A stretch of DNA of 64,000 bases from an uncultured Alphaproteobacteria bacterium (lineage in GTDB: Bacteria; Pseudomonadota; Alphaproteobacteria; HIMB59; GCA-002718135): positions 1 to 64,000 of the forward strand of contig CACJEE010000004.1 of the NCBI GenBank assembly GCA_902592345.1, written 5' to 3'. A program made the position numbers and the translations under genes. Shown piece by piece: positions 49,897 to 59,954 of the stretch. Position 1 is the stretch's first letter, and every line of letters starts with the position of its first letter. Below the pieces are notes generated by a model. That model was given only the letters and a program-made list of their open reading frames with translations. It was not told where the DNA came from and did no database searches.

Positions 49897-51222
49897 CTAT
49901 GCTACGTTCTTAACTTTATTTTCAAGCTTATTAATAGCTTGATCAATATCATTGATAATGTCATCAATATGCTCAATACCAATAGATAACCTTATATAAC
50001 CTGGTGTTACACCAGCTCTAAGTTGATCTTCCGAACTTAACTGGGAATGTGTTGTTGAAGCAGGATGAATAGCCAATGTTCTTGCATCACCTATATTTGC
50101 TACATGATATATTAATTCAAGGCTATCAATGAATTTTTTACCAGCTTCTACACCACCTTCTAATTCAAATCCAACCAATGGACCGAAACCATCTTCCATG
50201 TATTTTTCTGCTCTTTTTTTATAAATATCTTTTTTGTATTTAGGATAAATTACACGATTTACATTTTTTCTACCCTTAAGATATTCTGCAACTTTTTCAG
50301 CATTTTCTTGATGTTTCTTGAAACGTATTGGCAAGGTCTCTAAACCTTGTATAAAATTAAATGCGTTAATCGGTGAAAGTGCAGATCCTAAATCGCGTAA
50401 TAATACAAATCTTGCCCTAACAGCAAAAGTAATATTTGCGCCTAGAACTTCTGGCACAACATTACCTAAAACCCAACCCCAATAACTTGGCTCTGGTTGA
50501 TTGAAATTAGGTTGTCTTTGAGGTTTTTTTGTCCAATCAAAATTACCTCCATCAACTATTATTCCACCTATTGAGTTACCATGACCACCAATCCATTTAG
50601 TTAAGGAATGAACAACTATAGCAGCTCCATGTTTAATAGGCTTACAAGTAATTGGTGCAGCTGTATTATCTACTATAAGAGGAATTCCTAATTCTTTACC
50701 TAATGAAGCAACTTCTTCAATAGGAAAAACATTTAGTTTTGGATTTGGAAGTGTTTCTGCAAAAAAAGCTCTTGTTTTTGAATCTGATAATTTAACAAAT
50801 GTCATTGGATCTTCAGGATTGGCAAATCTAACTTCTATACCTAATTTTTTAAAAGTATTTTCAAATTGATTCCAAGTTCCTCCATATAAATCAGTTGAAG
50901 AAACTATATTATCTCCAGCTTGACATAAATTTTGAATAGCAAATGCAGAAGCAGCTTGACCAGAAGAAACAGCAACTGCAGCTAATCCACCTTCTAATTG
51001 AGCAATTCTTTCTTCTAGAACTGCTGTTGTAGGGTTCATTATGCGAGTATAAATATTACCAAGTTCCTTTAATGAAAATAAGTTACTTGCATGTTCTTGA
51101 CTATTAAATTGATAACTTGTGGTTTGATAGATAGGTACAGCAACTGAATTTGTAGATTCATCTTTTCTATAAGAGCCACCATGAAGAGCTATTGTTTCAG
51201 GATGTAAAGATTTAGTAGTCAT
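49897..51222 (-). CDS. metY: O-acetylhomoserine/O-succinylhomoserine sulfhydrylase-type enzyme (MetY)
   Basis: ETIALHGGSYRKDESTNSVAVPIYQTTSYQF, VHSLTKWIGGHGNSIGGIIVDGG, SVGIEHIDDI-type C-terminus. Confidence 0.9.
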   Translation of the reverse strand: MTTKSLHPETIALHGGSYRKDESTNSVAVPIYQTTSYQFNSQEHASNLFSLKELGNIYTRIMNPTTAVLEERIAQLEGGLAAVAVSSGQAASAFAIQNLCQAGDNIVSSTDLYGGTWNQFENTFKKLGIEVRFANPEDPMTFVKLSDSKTRAFFAETLPNPKLNVFPIEEVASLGKELGIPLIVDNTAAPITCKPIKHGAAIVVHSLTKWIGGHGNSIGGIIVDGGNFDWTKKPQRQPNFNQPEPSYWGWVLGNVVPEVLGANITFAVRARFVLLRDLGSALSPINAFNFIQGLETLPIRFKKHQENAEKVAEYLKGRKNVNRVIYPKYKKDIYKKRAEKYMEDGFGPLVGFELEGGVEAGKKFIDSLELIYHVANIGDARTLAIHPASTTHSQLSSEDQLRAGVTPGYIRLSIGIEHIDDIINDIDQAINKLENKVKNVA

Positions 51223-51292
51223 TTTAGTCCTTTCTCTTTAGTACTAATTTTATTAAACGGTGCACAATCTGAAAATCAAATACCGTTACATT
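51223..51292 (-). promoter_or_regulatory. Candidate SAM-II/SAM-V-like riboswitch in the metY leader
   Basis: Minus-strand sequence GTAACGGTATTTGATTTTCAGATTGTGCACCGTTTAATAAAATTAGTACTAAAGAGAAAGGACTAAA-ATG: P1 AACGGT/ACCGTT; loop with UGAUUU and GAUUGUGC; downstream UAAUAAAAU and GUACUAAA as in SAM-II-type pseudoknots; GUGC can pair with GUAC. Confidence 0.68.
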
Positions 51293-51387
51293 ACTTTTAG
51301 AATAATTTTTTAAAAAATATATAATAATAGTATATTTTTCTTAAATTTTCTTTTATATACAATAAAAAAAGAATAATATTCTAAATT

Positions 51388-51852
51388 ATGGATAATATTG
51401 ATAAAAAAATACTTGAGGAACTACAAAAAAATTCTTCTCAACCTCTTTCTGAACTTTCAAAAAAAGTCGGTTTATCTAACACCCCTTGTTGGAATAGAAT
51501 AAAGAAATTAGAAGAAGAAAAAATCATAAAATCTAAATCTATTATTATAGATAATAAAAAAATTAATTTGTCTATTACTGTTTTTTTATCCATATCTATA
51601 CAAAATCATTCACCAGAATGGTTAAAAAATTTTCAAAAAGTAGTAAATAAGTATGATCAAATTATTGAAGTACATCGTTTAACAGGGAGTAATAGTGATT
51701 ATCAAATTACTATTTTATCTCCATCAATAGAAGAATATGATAAATTTCAACAACGATTAATTAAAGAAATTGAATGCACTAATATGTCTTCACATATTTC
51801 ATTACAAACAATTAAGAAAAATTACAAATATCCATTAGATTTTATTTTATAA
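51388..51852 (+). CDS. Lrp/AsnC-family transcriptional regulator
   Basis: MDNIDKKILEELQKNSSQPLSELSKKVGLSNTPCWNRIKKLEEEKII. Confidence 0.92.
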   Translation: MDNIDKKILEELQKNSSQPLSELSKKVGLSNTPCWNRIKKLEEEKIIKSKSIIIDNKKINLSITVFLSISIQNHSPEWLKNFQKVVNKYDQIIEVHRLTGSNSDYQITILSPSIEEYDKFQQRLIKEIECTNMSSHISLQTIKKNYKYPLDFIL

Positions 51853-51892
51853 ATTTATTTGTTTAATTTCTTATAAAATATAAGAAGAGTGC

Positions 51893-53062
51893 ATGTTAAA
51901 TAAAAATTTATTTATTTTATCTGTTGGTCAGATATTTTCTTTTACATCACCTGTTGTTAGCGTTTTGTTAAGTGGAATTATAGGATCTGCCATGACAGAT
52001 ATTAATTATTTAGCAACTCTTCCAACTGCGTTAATGATAGTAGGTACTGCATTTGGCTCATTAATTGCTTCTAAAATAATGAAAATGAAGGGTAGGAAAT
52101 TTGGTTTTTCTCTAGCTTCCATAATAAATAGTTTATTTTCTTTATTCTGTGCTTATGCAATTTTAATTAATAGCTTTGAATTATTTTGTTTAGGAAATTT
52201 AATTATTGGTCTTTCTGTTGCTTTTGCTCAGCAATATCGTTTTGCAGCTAGTGAATCTGTAGAAAAATCAAATATACCTAAGGCTATATCTTTAATACTT
52301 CTGTTAGGCATAGTAGCTTCATTACTAGGTGCTAACATTGTCTCAGTCACCAAAGATTTTCATCAGACAACATATGTAGGTTCTTATATCTCAATGTCTC
52401 TTCTAACTATTATCCCATTTTTCTTTTTTATATTTTATAAAAATGAAGAAAAGATTGAATCAAAAATAATAAAATCACAAAAATCAATATTTGAATTATT
52501 ATCGAATAAAAATATACAATTATCAATTTTAAGTGCTGGAATAGGGTATACTACAATGAGTACTTTAATGACGGCTACACCTATTTCAATGAATATGATG
52601 CATGGTTTTAGTCTTTTTTCTACAGGAATAGTTCTTCAAATACATGTCGTAGGAATGTTCTTACCATCCTTAATAACTGGAGACTTAATAAAAATTTTTG
52701 GACATAAAAAAATGATTTATTCTGGTATAATTATATTATTAATCACTATTATAATTCATTTTAATTTTGAAACCTATTATGGCTACATGATAGGTTTATT
52801 ATTGCTTGGTATAGGTTGGAATTTTTTATTTGTATCAGGAACAAGTCTTTTAGTTGTATCTTATAATAAAGAGGACAAATTTTTAGCTCAAGGAATTAAT
52901 GATTTCGTTGTTTTTTCATCACAAGCTTTAGGTTCTTTATCTGCTGGTATAATATTATTTTCTACAAGTTGGCAGACTCTTAATTTAATATGTTTACCGT
53001 TGTTAATTATTCTTTTATTATTTTCTTTATTTAATAAAAACAAATTAAAAAATGAGCAATAA
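51893..53062 (+). CDS. MFS transporter
   Basis: 12-TM pattern; GSLIASKIMKMKGRKFGFSLASI. Confidence 0.82.
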   Translation: MLNKNLFILSVGQIFSFTSPVVSVLLSGIIGSAMTDINYLATLPTALMIVGTAFGSLIASKIMKMKGRKFGFSLASIINSLFSLFCAYAILINSFELFCLGNLIIGLSVAFAQQYRFAASESVEKSNIPKAISLILLLGIVASLLGANIVSVTKDFHQTTYVGSYISMSLLTIIPFFFFIFYKNEEKIESKIIKSQKSIFELLSNKNIQLSILSAGIGYTTMSTLMTATPISMNMMHGFSLFSTGIVLQIHVVGMFLPSLITGDLIKIFGHKKMIYSGIIILLITIIIHFNFETYYGYMIGLLLLGIGWNFLFVSGTSLLVVSYNKEDKFLAQGINDFVVFSSQALGSLSAGIILFSTSWQTLNLICLPLLIILLLFSLFNKNKLKNEQ

Positions 53063-53915
53063 AAAAGTAGGTTTTATAGGTGCTGGTTATATGGGTTATG
53101 GTATGGCTAAAAACCTTATCAAAGATTTTGATGTATATGTAATTGCTCATAAAAATAGAAAACCAATTGATAAGCTTATAAAAGATGGTGCAACAGAAGT
53201 TTTTACTTATGAAGAATTATTAAATCTAAATCTGGATTGTTTAATGATGTGCGTAACCAATACACCTATTGCTATTAATATTGCTGAAGAATTAGTCTCT
53301 TTCATTAGTAATGAATTACATATCATTGATTTAACAACGCATAATAAAAATGGTACAACAAAAATGAAAAATATTTTTAATTCTCCAAATATTAAATACA
53401 CAGTTAACCCAGTAATGGGAGGCCCAGTTCAAAGTGAAGAAGGTGTACTTGGTGGTATTTGGGGTGGAGATATTAAAGACTTTGATAATTCAAAAATTTT
53501 TCTTCAATCATTTTGTAAAGATGTTTTTAATTTTGGTTCAGCTGAGAAAGCTGCACAGGCAAAATTATTATCTAATTTTTTATCTTTACTAACTACAACA
53601 ACTGTAATTGAGTTTTTTAGATCTGCGAAAATGCTTGATATAGATATTAATCTTTTATGCGATGTAGCTAAGTTAGGTTCTGGTAATTCAGGTGCTTTAA
53701 ATAGAATTGCTGATAAAGCTCTTGAAGGAAATTATAAAGGTTATGTATTTTCAGTAAATAATACTCTTAAGGACTTAACTTATATTAATGAATTAATGCA
53801 AGACTCAAATAATGCAGAACAATTATCAAAATTAGCGATGAATTTTTATCAATCTGCTAAAGATAAAGGAATGGGAGACCTGCTTGTTAGTGAACTTATT
53901 CAAAAAGAATACTAA
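53052..53915 (+). CDS. 3-hydroxyisobutyrate dehydrogenase-family NAD(P)-binding oxidoreductase
   Basis: KKVGFIGAGYMGYGMAKNLIK, NPVMGGPVQSEEGVLGG, KAAQAKLLSNFLS. Confidence 0.85.
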   Translation: MSNKKVGFIGAGYMGYGMAKNLIKDFDVYVIAHKNRKPIDKLIKDGATEVFTYEELLNLNLDCLMMCVTNTPIAINIAEELVSFISNELHIIDLTTHNKNGTTKMKNIFNSPNIKYTVNPVMGGPVQSEEGVLGGIWGGDIKDFDNSKIFLQSFCKDVFNFGSAEKAAQAKLLSNFLSLLTTTTVIEFFRSAKMLDIDINLLCDVAKLGSGNSGALNRIADKALEGNYKGYVFSVNNTLKDLTYINELMQDSNNAEQLSKLAMNFYQSAKDKGMGDLLVSELIQKEY

Positions 53916-53924
53916 GTTATATTT

Positions 53925-54095
53925 ATGAGTAAATTAATTCCTATCATATACATGATTGGCGTACTTTTATTAGTTCTTCCAAGTTTTATTAAATCTAATC
54001 AGAATTTAAAAACATTTTTAACTAATCTTAGTTTATGGGTTGCATTAATATTAGTAATATTTTCATTATATTATTTTTTTAAATTAATTGCTTAA
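53925..54095 (+). CDS. 56-aa two-TM membrane protein (absent from supplied ORF track)
   Basis: ATG..TAA: MSKLIPIIYMIGVLLLVLPSFIKSNQNLKTFLTNLSLWVALILVIFSLYYFFKLIA; fills the gap between flanking genes exactly. Confidence 0.6.
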   Translation: MSKLIPIIYMIGVLLLVLPSFIKSNQNLKTFLTNLSLWVALILVIFSLYYFFKLIA

Positions 54096-54105
54096 CTTAT
54101 AAAGT

Positions 54106-55161
54106 ATGAACAAGATTATTCAGAATACACTTTTTTACATTGTTGTATTTTGTGTGACTTATTTTATTTACATTTATCCAGTTGAGATTCTAAACGAACT
54201 TCTTCTTAACGAACAAGTAAATAGAAGAAGTTCATTTTATTATACAATTATTATTTCAATTCTCATTATTTTTTATTTTCGATCTTATACATCCTTAAAG
54301 CCACTTAAAATATTTATCTATGAAGGAATGGGTATTGGTTTTATAAGTTTTTGGATAGTAACTATTGCTATTATTATTGACGGAATTTTTAATATTAATT
54401 CATATTACTTAGGATTATTGAGTTTATTTTTTATTTTAATATTATCTATAATTTCTTTTTATTTTGGATCTAAAATATTTATAAAAAATATAAATATTAA
54501 GTCAAATAAAATCAAATCTGATGTTTCATTTGTTTTTATGAGTGATGTCCATATGGGCTCAAATAGCATTAAGCATTTAAATAAAATAATTTTACAATTA
54601 AAAAATAAATCATATGATTTTCTTTTAATAGGAGGTGACTTAATTGATTCTTCATCTTTTAATTTATCAAATTTAAAAATTATTAAAGAAAATATTAGTT
54701 GTCCTATATATTTTGTTACTGGTAATCACGAATATTATTTAAAAGATTCAAATACCAAAATAAAAGAAATTAATAATTACGGAATAAATCATATTTGTAA
54801 CAATAATATAGAAGTAAATAATATTAACCTTATTGGGATTGATGATAATATATCTAAAAGCCAACAAATAGAAATAATAAAAGATAAATATTCAAAGGAA
54901 AAATTTAACTTAACCTTAATTCATAAACCATCAATTTGGGATCAAGTACATAAAGAGTGTGATTTAATGTTATCTGGACATACTCATAATGGACAAATTT
55001 TTCCCTTTAACTTTTTTGTAAGAATGCAATTTAAATTTAAATACGGTCTATATGATTCTAATAATTCAAAATTGTATGTATCTTCTGGATCCGGTACATG
55101 GGGGCCTAAAATGAGATTAGGCACATTTAATGAAATTATTTTGATTCATTTGAGCAAATAA
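54106..55161 (+). CDS. membrane-anchored calcineurin-like metallophosphoesterase
   Basis: N-terminal TMs; FMSDVHMGSN, LLIGGDLIDSS, VTGNHEYYL, LSGHTHNGQIFP. Confidence 0.9.
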   Translation: MNKIIQNTLFYIVVFCVTYFIYIYPVEILNELLLNEQVNRRSSFYYTIIISILIIFYFRSYTSLKPLKIFIYEGMGIGFISFWIVTIAIIIDGIFNINSYYLGLLSLFFILILSIISFYFGSKIFIKNINIKSNKIKSDVSFVFMSDVHMGSNSIKHLNKIILQLKNKSYDFLLIGGDLIDSSSFNLSNLKIIKENISCPIYFVTGNHEYYLKDSNTKIKEINNYGINHICNNNIEVNNINLIGIDDNISKSQQIEIIKDKYSKEKFNLTLIHKPSIWDQVHKECDLMLSGHTHNGQIFPFNFFVRMQFKFKYGLYDSNNSKLYVSSGSGTWGPKMRLGTFNEIILIHLSK

Positions 55162-55165
55162 ATTA

Positions 55166-56089
55166 ATGAAATTAGAAAATAAAAATTATTTAGGAATTTT
55201 TCTAGGTTTTTTAGGTTATGTTATTTTTGTTTTATTAGATTCAATTATTAAAAAATATCTTGTTAATTATTACCCTGTAATTGAAATTAATTTTTTTATT
55301 TGTCTTTTTAGTCTGATCCCAATATCAATTTCTTTACATTTTATTAGTGGTTGGAAAGTCTTAATTAATAATAAAATACATATTCAATTATTTAGAGGTG
55401 TCTTAGGTCTTATTTGTGCAGCTATAATAATTAACTCTTTTAAAAATCATGCCTTTAGTGAAATATATCCTATTCTTTTTAGTGCACCTTTAATTATAAC
55501 TGCTCTTTCATTCTTTGTATTAAAAGAAAAAATTGGTCCAAAAAGATTATTGGCTGTAATAATTGGATTTGTTGGGGTTTTAATAGTTGCTAGACCAGGA
55601 ACTATTCATTTTACCTTTAGTTTATTTTTACTTTTTATAGGAGCAATTATTTTAGCAGTTAATGTTATTTTAATAAGAAGTTATGCAAGTAATCAATCTT
55701 CAATAGCTTTTGCTTTTTATGGATTTTTAGTAGGATTAATTATTAGTGCTATTATAACAACACAAATTTATGTTCCTTTAATTGATGGTGACATTTATGT
55801 ATTTGTTTTATGTGGAATTATTGCTGGTACAGGAGGATTATGTATTAGTGCAGCATCTAAGATGCTTGAATCAAGTTTATTTGCACCTTTGCAGTATTTT
55901 CAATTAATAGCAGGTTTTGTATTTGGGTATCTTTTTTTCGGTGATGTGCCAGATTATTATGAAATTGTAGGATCATTAGTAATTTCTATCAGTGGGTTAT
56001 TTATTATTTATAGAGATTATCAGACAGGTATCAGGTCTTTTACTAGTAAAGTTAGTGGATCTAGTGATATTATTAATAGAGATCATTAA
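55166..56089 (+). CDS. EamA/DMT-family transporter
   Basis: 10-TM pattern; FLGYVIFVLLDSIIKKYLVNYYPVIEINFF, FVLKEKIGPKRLLAVIIGFVGVLIVARPG. Confidence 0.87.
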   Translation: MKLENKNYLGIFLGFLGYVIFVLLDSIIKKYLVNYYPVIEINFFICLFSLIPISISLHFISGWKVLINNKIHIQLFRGVLGLICAAIIINSFKNHAFSEIYPILFSAPLIITALSFFVLKEKIGPKRLLAVIIGFVGVLIVARPGTIHFTFSLFLLFIGAIILAVNVILIRSYASNQSSIAFAFYGFLVGLIISAIITTQIYVPLIDGDIYVFVLCGIIAGTGGLCISAASKMLESSLFAPLQYFQLIAGFVFGYLFFGDVPDYYEIVGSLVISISGLFIIYRDYQTGIRSFTSKVSGSSDIINRDH

Positions 56090-56138
56090 ATTATAAATAT
56101 TAAAAATTAGCTACTATTATTTTAAATTTATTGATTAA

Positions 56139-56648
56139 TTAATCTGTAATGTCATTTTCAATACCTTTCGTAATAGCACATAATGAAATAAATGATATTC
56201 CGAAAACTACATAAGGATGACCTGCTGCTGCAAATATTTCTTTATAATTAGATAAATTTGTATCTATTAAGATCGACTTTGGAGAATTTTTATGTGCAAC
56301 TGGAGAAACACCTCCAATACTGAAACCTGTAAATTTTTTACATTCATCAGCATTAGCTTTTGTAGTTAGAGAATTGTATATTTTTGATATTTTTTCTAAA
56401 GAAACGAATTTATTTCCTGAGACTAAACAAAGATGAAAATTATTTTCTAAGTCTTTAAACAAAAGACTTTTTACAATAGATCCCACTTCTGTATTAAGTG
56501 ATTTGGCAGCATCAATAGCTGTTCTGGCAGTTTCATCTAATGCAATTAATTTTATATTATGATCATATTTTTTGAGAAATGACTTAACTTTTTTAACATT
56601 TTTTTTTTCTAATAAATTATTCATGATTATTTTCTTAAAATTTTTCAC
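56139..56648 (-). CDS. YbaK/EbsC-family aminoacyl-tRNA deacylase-like protein
   Basis: ETARTAIDAAKSLNTEVGSIVKSLLFKD, GFSIGGVSPVAHKN. Confidence 0.87.
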   Translation of the reverse strand: MKNFKKIIMNNLLEKKNVKKVKSFLKKYDHNIKLIALDETARTAIDAAKSLNTEVGSIVKSLLFKDLENNFHLCLVSGNKFVSLEKISKIYNSLTTKANADECKKFTGFSIGGVSPVAHKNSPKSILIDTNLSNYKEIFAAAGHPYVVFGISFISLCAITKGIENDITD

Positions 56649-57075
56649 AAATTAAAAAATCATCCTCAAGCCAATGATTTTTTAAATAAGAATTATTTTT
56701 TTTATAATTCTGTAAATAAATTTGTATAAAAAACTTAATAGAAGATTTAAATTCTTCAATATGTTTTTTATAAGACTCTTCTTCATTTGTATTATAAATT
56801 TTAATATCTTCTAGAACAGCTGATTGTAAAAAAATTTTATATCTATTTTCATATTCTTTACTATTTGCATCCGATGGATTGATAAAATATAATGCTCCAT
56901 ATATTGCTGCACATCTATTCATAGTAATTAAGGAATTTATATCAGATGAATGATTTGAATTTAATATTTCATTCAAAGGTTTCAATTCGTTCGCATTGAT
57001 ATTTTTCAAAAAGAACAATATTAATAAAAAAATTATTAGATTAATTAATTTATTATTAGATAATAATTTTATCAT
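56635..57075 (-). CDS. hypothetical secreted protein
   Basis: 146 aa; hydrophobic N-terminal signal (LINLIIFLLILFFLKNINA); overlaps both neighbours. Confidence 0.5.
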   Translation of the reverse strand: MIKLLSNNKLINLIIFLLILFFLKNINANELKPLNEILNSNHSSDINSLITMNRCAAIYGALYFINPSDANSKEYENRYKIFLQSAVLEDIKIYNTNEEESYKKHIEEFKSSIKFFIQIYLQNYKKNNSYLKNHWLEDDFLICEKF

Positions 57076-57826
57076 TAATGTTTATTATACCACTTTCTAA
57101 AGGTTTTAAATAAACTCCCATATCTGAATGTTTATAAATTTTGTTAATTTCTAAAGGAAGATTAATAGTGTTAATATCTGTTTGAGGTTTTAAATTTGTT
57201 GCACTACATCTTGGTATATGCATATCTACTTTAAATTTAATATCATTAATAGATATTATTTTACCTACCCACTTTCTTTCTTCCCATGGTTCAATATTAT
57301 CAATATATATATTTCCTCTAAATCTCTGAAATTCAATTACAGTATTTATTTTATCCGAAAATTCTTTAATGCTGTTTAAATTTATTAAAGATATTGTATT
57401 ATGAGTTTCTTTTGAGTGTGTTGTATCAAAAAAAGGGAACTCTTTATTTTGCAACAAAAATGTGGGTTCTTTTATTGAATTTTCAAGCTCTATTAATCTC
57501 TTACATAATAGATTACGTTCATTTTTATTATCTAAATTTATTGTTAAAATTTTAGAATCTTTTGAAGATAGTATTAGTTTTCTTCCATCTAAATAAAATG
57601 AATATTTATTTAATGATACTGTGTTTTTTAATGATAAAAAATCTTTATGATTTCTTGAAACAGAATTTTGTTCTAATATTTTTGCAGTTTTTAAATCTGC
57701 ATTTCTTGTAAAAGCTATTAATCTATCATTTTTAATTCCAACATTTTTTATGATTTCACATTCGCTAGTATTTTGAAAAGAGAGAGATTTAACAGGACTA
57801 AAAAATAATTTTTTAATAATAGCCAT
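57056..57826 (-). CDS. MOSC-domain protein
   Basis: IKKLFFSPVKSLSFQNTSECEI, FRGNIYIDNIEPWEERKWVGKIISI, DMHIPRCSATNLKPQTD (conserved MOSC cysteine). Confidence 0.85.
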   Translation of the reverse strand: MAIIKKLFFSPVKSLSFQNTSECEIIKNVGIKNDRLIAFTRNADLKTAKILEQNSVSRNHKDFLSLKNTVSLNKYSFYLDGRKLILSSKDSKILTINLDNKNERNLLCKRLIELENSIKEPTFLLQNKEFPFFDTTHSKETHNTISLINLNSIKEFSDKINTVIEFQRFRGNIYIDNIEPWEERKWVGKIISINDIKFKVDMHIPRCSATNLKPQTDINTINLPLEINKIYKHSDMGVYLKPLESGIININDKIII

Positions 57827-57836
57827 ATAAATATCT

Positions 57837-59891
57837 TTAGCGTAATGCTGCCTGGATATTACCTCCGTCGACCGTCATAATATCTCCTGTTGTTTTTTTA
57901 GCTAACGAAAGAAACAAAAAAGCTTTTGCAACATCTTCTGCTAAAACTTCTTCTTTCAATAGATTTCCTGACATATATTCTTTTTCTGAGACATTTCTTG
58001 CTTTGGCTCTAGAAGAGATCATATTTTTAGTTAGAAGTCCTGATCTAATTCTATCCGCATTCACTCCATTTGATCTTATTCCAAATTTTCCATACTCTAT
58101 AGTATAATGTCTCATCAGTGACAAAGTTGCTGCTTTTGGTATACCGTAAGGACCAAAATTATTTCCTGGATTAATAGCTTGTTTAGAAATATTAAATAAA
58201 AGAACTCCACCTGTGTTTTGTTTTAACATTACATTAATACATGATTGAGAGAGATACTGATGAGCATAAAAATTTAAATCAAAACTTTCTTTTAAAATTT
58301 TATTACTAACTTTTGCCATTTCTCCTTGCCAAGCTGCACCAGCACTAGAAATCATAATATCTATTCCACCATACATATTAACAACTTTAGCAATTGCATT
58401 CTTTACATCACTTTTATTTGTAACATCGCATTTTATAATTGATGCTAATTTAGTTATATCTTGAGGAGTTTTATTTATATTATTAATATTATTTTCTAAA
58501 AGAACAACTTCTGAACCATTTTTAAGAAATTCTCTTGCGATTGACAAACCAATAGCACCACAACCACCACTTATCACTGTAACATTCCCAGTTAAAATAG
58601 CTCTTGTAGCATTTTTTAGCTTTGCTTGTTCTAACGGCCAGTACTCAACTTTAAAAATTTCTTTATCAGGTATGGATGTAAACTTTCCTAATGATTCAGC
58701 CTTGGAAATAATTTCGACTGTTGCTTCTGCTAAGTCACCAGCTATTATAGCTTCTTTTTTTGATCGACCAATTGCAACAATGCCAAATTTTGGAATATAA
58801 ATTAATCTAGGATTTCCATCAAGTTCAATAGTATTTTTAACAAATTTTTTATTTTTTAAATAATATTTTTTGTAATTATTTTTATATTTTTTTATTTCTT
58901 TATTTATAAAATTATCAAGATTTCTTTCCTCCATATTTTTAATTTTAAGTATAAGAGGTTTTGCTTTAGTTCTTATAACATGATCTGGAGTAACAGTTCC
59001 TTTACTTGTAAATATTTTAAGATTTGAATGATCTAAATAATTTAATATCTTTTGATTAACTCGTATATCAAATATCCATTTTGTATATGTACCGTCCGAA
59101 TTCTTTGTAGACAAGTTTTTTCTAATTAATGGTAAAATAATTTCATGATTAAAATTATTATTTTTTTTAATATTTTTTTTTCTATTTATTATATTATTTT
59201 TATATTTACTTAGTTTTTTTTCAGCAATTGTTACATATTTTATCATACGGTCATAACTTTCTTTTGCTGTATTACCAAAGGTAAATATACCGTGATTTAG
59301 TAAAATTAGACCTTCGACCTTTTCATTCTTTTTAAAAATTTTATATGCTAATTTTGCTAAATCAAAACCAGGAATAACATATGGAACAATTCCCATTTTA
59401 TTGCCAAATATTTTTTTACAAATTTCAATATCATTAGGTTGATCAATTAAACTTAGAATTGCATTAGCGTGAGTATGGTCAATAAACTTAAATGGAAGAA
59501 ATGCATGAAGTAATGTTTCAACTGAAGGGTTTGGTGATTTAGAGTCTAAAAGATATTTTCTTTGAAGGTTGACCATATCAAAATCATTTAACTTAGATAA
59601 TTTTTTTGTTTTTAATAATGGCTCTAATTCAACTGCTGGCAAACCTGGAGAGTCAATTGATCCCATATCCCATCCACTGCCTTTAACATGCATAATATTA
59701 ATTCTTTCATTAAAAATATTTTTTGTTGTTGTTTTTAATGATGTATTGCCACCACCATGGAGAACTAATTTATTATTTTTACCTAGGAGTTGTGTAGTAT
59801 AAATTCTTAATGCTAAATCTTTTGAAATATTTTTTTGTTTATATTTTCTGATATAATTATTTGCTTCAATATTGTTCCAGTCATTTTTCAT
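57837..59891 (-). CDS. bifunctional aldolase/short-chain dehydrogenase
   Basis: N-terminal class II aldolase (VLHGGGNTSLKT, VKGSGWDMG, HTHANAIL, LLNHGIFTFG), C-terminal SDR (VISGGCGAIGLSIAREFLKNG, GPYGIPKAATLSLMRHY). Confidence 0.92.
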   Translation of the reverse strand: MKNDWNNIEANNYIRKYKQKNISKDLALRIYTTQLLGKNNKLVLHGGGNTSLKTTTKNIFNERINIMHVKGSGWDMGSIDSPGLPAVELEPLLKTKKLSKLNDFDMVNLQRKYLLDSKSPNPSVETLLHAFLPFKFIDHTHANAILSLIDQPNDIEICKKIFGNKMGIVPYVIPGFDLAKLAYKIFKKNEKVEGLILLNHGIFTFGNTAKESYDRMIKYVTIAEKKLSKYKNNIINRKKNIKKNNNFNHEIILPLIRKNLSTKNSDGTYTKWIFDIRVNQKILNYLDHSNLKIFTSKGTVTPDHVIRTKAKPLILKIKNMEERNLDNFINKEIKKYKNNYKKYYLKNKKFVKNTIELDGNPRLIYIPKFGIVAIGRSKKEAIIAGDLAEATVEIISKAESLGKFTSIPDKEIFKVEYWPLEQAKLKNATRAILTGNVTVISGGCGAIGLSIAREFLKNGSEVVLLENNINNINKTPQDITKLASIIKCDVTNKSDVKNAIAKVVNMYGGIDIMISSAGAAWQGEMAKVSNKILKESFDLNFYAHQYLSQSCINVMLKQNTGGVLLFNISKQAINPGNNFGPYGIPKAATLSLMRHYTIEYGKFGIRSNGVNADRIRSGLLTKNMISSRAKARNVSEKEYMSGNLLKEEVLAEDVAKAFLFLSLAKKTTGDIMTVDGGNIQAALR

Positions 59892-59954
59892 AATGTTTTA
59901 GTTATATTATTTTTTAATAAAAAAACTAATAAATTATTTTTATATTTATAAAAA

